Shown piece after piece: positions 56,986-64,000 of a stretch of DNA of 64,000 nt. The stretch is taken from contig NC_044571.1 of the NCBI RefSeq assembly GCF_901933205.1, forward strand, positions 69,565,689-69,629,688. Direction: 5' to 3'. The position numbers and the translations under genes were made by a program. This DNA is from Camarhynchus parvulus. Lineage: Eukaryota > Chordata > Aves > Passeriformes > Thraupidae. The notes beneath the pieces were generated by a model. The model was not told where the DNA came from, ran no database searches, and saw only the letters and a list, made by a program, of their open reading frames with translations. Position 1 is the stretch's first letter. Each line of letters opens with the position of its first letter.

Positions 56986-59900
56986 ATCCAAACCCACACA
57001 CAACAGTGCTACTTGGGTGCCCATTGGACCAATGCTCTCTGCAGCTCCAGTGTCAAGTGACAAACACCTGCTGAGCCACGTGCTGCCTGGGAGGGTCAAG
57101 GAGGGATGGCATCAGGACAGGGAGAGCTGCAATCAGCTTGAGTGTGGTTTGCAGGCAGAAGGACAGATTGCATCAGTTAGCTAATGATAAGCAGAGGGGT
57201 CAGCTGAATCCCTGAGCATTCACTCTGAGGCACATTTACAGCTTTGCCTTACTCAGAAGGTGCTGTGTCGTGTACATGTGCACAGTGATGTGTTGTGGTG
57301 TTTGCAGTTGCCCTTATGAAAGTCCCTATTGGTTGAGTCTGCTTGTTTTCTGTGCTTTGGTCCATGGGTTTGCCACCAGCTTGCAGCTCTACCTCCCACA
57401 TGAAAGAGTCCTGCTAAATAGATGCCCTGTCCCTATGGAGAGGGATGAAACAGCAACGTTTTGGAGCCCAGCACAGCCTCTCTTTTTCAAAAATTTGTTT
57501 AGTAGAGTCATCTGTTTTCAAGGAAGAAAATTATGATTAATTAATTCCTGGGGTCTGAGTTGATGACCGTGCCACTGAGCCCAGCAAAGCCATACCAGTA
57601 CAAGCCACTTTAAGCAGAAGAGTCTCTACAGGCTCCAACAATGGGCTCTACACTTATCCCCCCTCCTGCACGCAACTTCTGAAGATTTTAGGTGATTTCA
57701 CTGAGGTTTTATGACAACAACAAGGGAAAAAAGCCTTGGGAACTAACATTGCTCAGCAAGACACAGCCTGCAGCATGTTTTTTTATGGCCAAGAACTCTC
57801 AGCGTTCCCGGCTTCATTTCCTTAGTGCTCACAGCATTCCCCCTTTATGGCAGGGCTGTGCCCCACCTCAACATGCAAGGCCACATCCTGGGCTCAGTCA
57901 AATCACTGGGCCAGCAGAGAGCTGGGATTCAAAACCTACATGAGCTAAAACAAGGCTAATCTGGGCAAGCTAACAACTGAGAGCTTGCTCTTACAACCAG
58001 CATTGTCAAGGCACAAAGCCACTGCCTAGTCAGGGCACAAGTAACTTGGAGTGGCTGGTGGGAAGGGCTCCATCAGTGCAGGGCTGGGACCATGGTCAAA
58101 CACAGAGACACCACAATCTCATGTCTCTCAGTGCTTGAGCTCTTGTGCTCCAGACCAGCTTGGCTACCTCTTCCCAGCCCTGCCCTGTGTGGTACCCTCG
58201 TTGGAGCCATTGCAAAGGTACAGCCAGCAGATGCAAGAAAAGCTGCTGTCACTGGTATCCCTAGTGTCAGGTTTCCTGGGCTGGTGGCCAGGGGTTTTCC
58301 TTACCAGTAGGTACTTTATAATGTAGCACTTCTGCTCACATCAAAAGGAAGGAAATAGAGAAATACATTCTCAAATAAAGGGAGACTGTTTATTGACTGT
58401 TCCTAAAAAGTCAATAAAGCTGATAGAGGACCTAATGGCAGGATCTGGCCTGCAAAGCATGTGATGAGAAGAGTGGGTCGTGAAAATACAACATTTTGGA
58501 GGATGAGGTAAGACCCTACAGATCTGGAAATAATGCAAAGATCTTTGGAAACCAAAAACAAACATTAGAGCTTATTTTCTCCCAAGGCAGTTGAATGTTA
58601 ACAAAGCTCACATTAAGTACAACTGTGTTGCTGGCAGGAAGAGTCTGATGTACTCTACAGTGTCCCTTCTCCTTCCAGCCAGGCTCCACTGTTGTCTCAC
58701 TTCAGCTGCATGGGGTAGGGGGACTCTTGCCTTCGCTACTCACATGGTTAGGTAAATCCCAGAGGATGCCCACTATCCGTGTCAGAAGAAATCTCTTGAG
58801 AGCATACCTGAAATCTCTTGAGAGATGAGATTGCTGTGGCTGAGCCTGCCTTCCCCTGAGAAGGGATTTCTGTGAGTCAGAGCATTTTTTTTACTCCAGT
58901 CTTTACTGAACTTGGCTGTTCCCCAGTTATTTTAGCCCAGATTTTTCTAGCAAATGAGGTTTGGCTTTTGCAGACATGCTGTCTATCCCGTGAGGTTTTT
59001 ACCTTGCTCATTCATAGGCAAAGAAAGTACCATTTGTTGTATGAGCATATGAGACAAGCAGCAGCTTCTAGTTTCATTATTAATTATTTACCAGACAAAA
59101 AAATCTATCCCATCTGGGAATTTTATATTTTCCCAGGGTAATGAATGGACATTCGTGACAAGAGAATGCAGGAGTGACATTGGTATTCCCAGCTGTTGGA
59201 CAAAGAGGTATCCATTGCTACAAAATCATTAGAAATTACTTGTCTATGCAAGGAACCTGGTCATAACCCTTTTTGAGATGTTCCCATGCAGAATTGCACC
59301 CTGCAGGAAATCAGTCTGGCAGGTACAGTAACCCTGAAAACACTGCCCACATAGTGGCAGTTCAGCTCTGAATTATAACAAGCTGGACTCTATCTGGACA
59401 TTTTGAAAATTAACCATCCACTTGCAACTTGAGCCTGTCCTGCTTGGGATTTAAGTTCATACCTAACTCGGTAAGAGTGTGAGTCAATCCAGTGAAACCC
59501 TCCTTAGATCTCTTATGCTGCAAACCCACAGGCCAGCTGGAAATATTTGTGTTTGAGTATAAAAGGAGGTGCACAAGCTCCTCGATGATCTCATGCTGCC
59601 AAGCTTTCCCATTTCTTCTGTTTGCATCGAGACAGGAGGACATTGTCCTCGGTCAGTGTCAGTCTTGGTCCCTTGTATGACAGTGGGAGGATGGTGGGTG
59701 CAGCTGGGATGAGCTGCGTTTCTCTGCAGGCATCTCAGTGCACAGCTACTTTTTGCACAACACTTTTGGCATAAGACTTCTTGGGAAATGTCTTTATTTC
59801 TGTCACAGGAGCACAGAGGAATCAGAGTCAGCCAGGTCTTTCACTGCTGTAAATAGTCATAAGCTCATCTCACCACCTGAGATACAAATTTTCTCCTGTA

Positions 59901-62900
59901 CACTCACCTTAACTCTTGTCACCCTGCAGGAGCTCACATCAGAGAGTAAAACCAGCCAGCCTGAGGCAGAAGCATCATGTAACCAAGAATCCTCTGGCTG
60001 CTGTTAGGATAACATAGCAATTTGCCATCTTCCTTTTCCTCTCTTGCCTGTAATTATGCTTCAGTCACTGTTCATCTGTTCTCTTCAGACCTATAATTCA
60101 GCAACCTTTCCGGTCCTGTCACCTACAAGTACTCATTTGTTTGCACAGTTAGGAAGGCTTAGGTTTCTTTTTCTGCTCTTCTGGGAAGACACAAACTGCA
60201 GCTGTCAACTAACACTGATAATGTGCCTCACTTAGAAAAAAATCAATAGGTGCTGTAAGTGTTAACCATATGGGCATGACAGTAAACATGCTCTGAAAGC
60301 CCCAGGAAATGTTAAATGAAAGCAGAGCTGCAGTGGGGAAGGCAGCAGGGTAGCCATGACTCAGCGCAGGCAGAGATTCCCCTTCGTGTTGTACGTGTAG
60401 TGATGCCCATCTCTGACATATTTAACAAGATATAAAGTTGTAGTGTCCTGTATGGTCACTAAATTGTCTTCTGTAAGTAACTATGCGTATTTGACTTAGG
60501 CACCTTTCTAGCAGAGTGGAAAGCGTTTGTAAGGAACCATAAAAAGTCATTACATATGCAGAACAATTGAACCTCCTCAGCATCTGTGGTAGGAAACACA
60601 TCTGTCTTCTGTCCCTTTCTTTCCTAAATGTCTCCCTGAATCAACTTTTATGGGAGGGTCGTAAATATCCCTTTCTATTCGAATCCAGGAGTTAACAATA
60701 CCCCCTGTGACCATAAACACAAGATGTTTCACTGAGGAAAGAGGTGCACTCAAGTAAGCAGAGATCTTTGTGACAGTTGCTGCCAGTATGGTCCCCATGC
60801 ACCGCTAATCACATTAGTGGGAGAGCACGGAGGTGGCCAGCAGACAGCAAAAGAAAGAGAGAGAGAAAAGCAAGACTAATCTTGTTAAAAGGGAAGCAAA
60901 GATAGACGCTACTTTTACACAGACGCTTATAACGTCCCCATTTTCCCAGGGCTGGAATCACCTGGATGCTCTCTGAGCAGCGCGGCTGCTGCTGCTGCTG
61001 TTGTGGAAACAAACAGCTCCACATCTCTTGTGTTACCCAGGGCTGGTTTTCCTTACAGCTCTTTGCCATCCATGGTCTCTTGGTTTCTGCACAGGCAACC
61101 TTGAATCCTTCTTGAAGTAGAGGTTGACTTGCCTCCAGATGATTTTAAAAGCAGTACAACTGGTTTTAATCCCCTGCATGAGATCCTTTTCTTCCAGAGG
61201 AAGACCCACAATTTTCAACAGATAAAACAAATGCCTGATCTAAAACATTCGTGTGTTTTCTCATTCTCCTCTGGAGAGGCAATGTCAGATGTTTGAAGGT
61301 GCCTTTTTCCTGAATGAAGTCTTTTGCTCTCTGGTTGCATGAGAGTGATGGACAGATCCCAAATGTACACTTTTCTTACTTGAAGAGGCACAAAACACCC
61401 CCCAAACTGAAAGCTAAGGATTAGGCAAGCAGCCACTAAATAGCCTCTGGCAGTCCCCCCAGTAGGGTTTCATCTTTTAGTCCTGGCACACAACCTTTCC
61501 ATGCTGTGGTGCAGATACGTTGTCTCAGGGCTGAGGTGCTCTCTGCCCACTCCCTTCTCCCACAGGTGGTGGAGAAGGGGTGCAGGAGGAGAGGTACTCC
61601 TGACCAGGCACACTCATGGAAGCATAGGCACCAGAACGTGCATTAACCCACACACAGAGCTCAGGATGCTGTGACAATTTGTTGAGGCTCTTCAGCCAAC
61701 TGGGAGCCCAGAGCCCACAGCACCCAGGCCAGTGAGCTTCCAATTCAACTAAGCAAGACTAAACTTTGGGGAAAGATTTTCATCTTTTGGGGAACCAGAG
61801 CCTGGAGGGGCAGCACCTGTCAGAGGCATGTCAGGGTAACTCTCCAAGCCAGTGCTGCCAGTGCTGTAGGGTTAAGGGGTACAGTCTTTCTGAGTATTTC
61901 TCCAGCAAGACAGTCCCTTCTCCAACCACCCATTACTGTGTACCTAGCAGAATTGTGTTAGTGGACCCCCTCCCACAGAGTTTAGTGTTAGAAGGGAAAA
62001 CAGCACCTTAATATCTGAAAGGAGCCTTAACCCTTTTTTTTGCCCAGCATGTTTATTCAGCATTGTACTACAGAGCTGAGGGTGGATAAACAAAGTTCTT
62101 GCGTCAGTGGTTGTGGTGTCTGCTGCTACAAGTGCTGGTGCCTTGCCAATTAATCAAATGGAACAGCGGGAGGAGAAACTGACAGATGGGCAGGAGAAAT
62201 CCTTGATGGAAAATCTGACTTGTTGCATGGAGTGGCAGTGGCAGGAGGGAGCAAAAAATGAAGAAACAAGTGGAAATCTAGAGGCAAGGACAGTGATGAT
62301 GGCTTCATAGCTGAGAAGGCATGTCCAGTCTGATGGGGATCAGCCACTTGTTGCCTTGATATTTCATCAAGTTCTTAAATACCAAATGCAAAACAGAGAC
62401 CCTTTTGGCATTAAGGCAATGATTTGGCTATGGGTTAGTGGTGGCATCAGACAGCAGGACCTCTTGGTACCCAGTTAACTGAGGGGAACCTGAAATCCTT
62501 GCTCTCCCAAGAGATGGATGTTTTGTTCATTTCCCAGTCCTAGGAGTGGATCAGTGAGACCAGGACCCTCCAACCCTGCTTCTCCACTCTTCTTTCTGCT
62601 CCCTTCTCTTCCTGCACGGACAATGCTGCACCCCAAACTGGGTGGAATCAGGGGTAGCTTCCCCAGCCCCTGCAGCCCCTCCTACCTCATATGATCTTGA
62701 CACTGACCATTTAATCATGAGTGAGAGCCTGGGACCCACACAGAACAGGGAACCAGGAGCTGTGAGGGGAAGAAAAGGCAGCAAAGGGAATAAAGGAGAT
62801 GGGGCTACAGATGCCAGGAAATAGAACAAGGAGGTGCCTGAAAGGAGGAGGAAGAGCAGCCAGAAAAAGGTGCTGGGAAGCTTGTTTGGGTACTGCACAA

Positions 62901-64000
62901 AGTCAGCATTTATTCCTGTGCAAGCCTCTTGCAGGCTGCAGGGAACATCCCGGGTGTGCAAGTGCCCAAATGCACACTGCATTTCAACTGCAAAGGCAAT
63001 GGGCAGCTGAACCTGCACCCTACTCACCTCTTCTCTAGGGGCATGCCTGGATTACTATTACTATTATGATGATTATTACTGGTTGTAATAGTTCTACTTC
63101 TATTAATAATATTGCTATTATTATTATTGTTGTTTCCTGATTTTCCCAGGAATATGGACTTTTGTCTCAGCAGGCAAGAAAATAATCTGTAGTTTGTCTT
63201 AAAAAGAAAACACTTTCCTTTTTGTTTTGATGATGCCTGTCCCTCGGTTACAATTTGTTCATCCCCTTGGCTAGGACAGCATATTGATCCTTCCCCTGGG
63301 CTCTGACCCCTCCATGCCTTCTCTGTTTGCAGAGTTATCTTTAGCATTCCTGCCTCCTCCTCACCGCTCAGAGGCAGCAAACATTTCAGGTAAAATTGAT
63401 CCAGTGGATACAAGGAAAGATGTCATAAAGGAACCTGGGGCACGAGGCCATTCGTGGCCTCTCTGCCATCACGTGAGCCTGCTGTGGGTCAGTTGAGCAT
63501 TAACTGGCTCTTGAGGTGGGTTCTCATAAAAAGCAGTACTGAGTGGCTCTCCCAGTGCAAACTGGGGTGTCAGTACAATTATCAGCATTGCTTTTGTGCA
63601 ATGAACTGGAGAAACCCTAATTCCACCTTTCTCCTGAGACATGCTCCCAGGTTTTGAAGGCTAGACAAATTATGCAGACCACCCAGCCTGACCTGCATTG
63701 CACAGCTCAGAGCCTCTTACCCTTAGTTACCGCTTCAGCCCCCTAGTTTTGTGCAAGTGCACAAGTTCCACTTTCAGAAGTGGAACACGACTCTTCTCAG
63801 TGTTTGTCAACACCTTCATCAGACCTGCCTCCAGCTATGCAAGGGCTACTCAAAACAAACAAACTTTTCTTGGGGACATTCTGTATCCTTTCCAGCTTGT
63901 AACCATAGATAGGGTACAAAAAGGGTATATAAAAGTAACTGCTTTCAGGTCCAGTCCCTCTCATTGTTCCCTGGTCCCCTAGACCATGTTCAGATGGTTG
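56986..64000. other. Intergenic stretch to window end, no gene recognised
   Basis: No exon, RNA gene or named transposon was recognised. It has a short CTG run (about 60985-61001) and an ATT/ACT trinucleotide patch (63052-63135). Confidence 0.5.
63052..63135. repeat. Imperfect ATT/ACT trinucleotide microsatellite
   Basis: TTACTATTACTATTATGATG begins it and TATTATTATTATTGTTG ends it, with interruptions between. It is degenerate. Confidence 0.75.

Noticed and set aside
47223..64000. RASL11A or another gene to the right
   Set aside because: No GTP-binding P-loop or other G-box motif in any frame examined. It probably lies beyond the window.
1..64000. tRNA, rRNA, CRISPR array, prokaryotic operon or defence system
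   Set aside because: No cloverleaf with A/B boxes, no regular spaced repeats and no operon-like gene packing were seen. The DNA is vertebrate nuclear sequence.

Overview
This is nuclear DNA from a bird. The evidence is vertebrate split genes with GT-AG introns, CpG-island promoters, many 3' fragments of CR1 (the avian non-LTR retrotransposon, several ending in the typical ATTCTRTGATTCTAT-like tail), and solo endogenous-retrovirus LTRs of types common in birds. The sequence does not fix the order or species. Only two protein-coding genes can be supported, and both sit in the middle (about 36.0-46.3 kb).

MTIF3 (plus strand; CpG-island first exon ending near 36169, coding exons 38079-41436) encodes mitochondrial translation initiation factor 3, 273 residues when spliced. 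GTF3A (minus strand, 46289 down to 41502) encodes TFIIIA, the nine-zinc-finger 5S rRNA gene transcription factor, 367 residues from nine exons. All splice sites and phases could be read directly. The genes are convergent: 65 bp separate the stop codons, and AATAAA signals on both strands lie interleaved in that gap, so the mature 3' ends should overlap. As I recall, the human genes have the same tail-to-tail arrangement on 13q12, with LNX2 beyond MTIF3 and RASL11A beyond GTF3A. Neither flanking gene is visible here.

The left part (1-35 kb) and the right part (46.5-64 kb) look like intergenic sequence. They hold CR1 pieces (8.1, 24.8, 26.8, 29.4-29.7, 32.9, 35.2-35.7, 46.5-47.2, 47.7-48.1, 51.5-51.8 and 56.9 kb; one more lies in a GTF3A intron), an old diverged CR1/L3-like reverse-transcriptase remnant at 17.9-18.6 kb, three LTRs clustered at 16.7-22.5 kb, and two MIR-like SINE relics (28.1 and 43.7 kb). 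Several AT-rich stretches dense in homeodomain, octamer or forkhead motifs could be conserved regulatory elements, but conservation could not be tested. No tRNA, rRNA, CRISPR, toxin or prokaryotic system was seen, and no wholly new biological system is evident. The most interesting points are the overlapping gene ends, the GTF3A start region, the similar promoter surroundings of the two genes (CACGTG boxes, CR1 ends pointing at both), and the candidate regulatory blocks.
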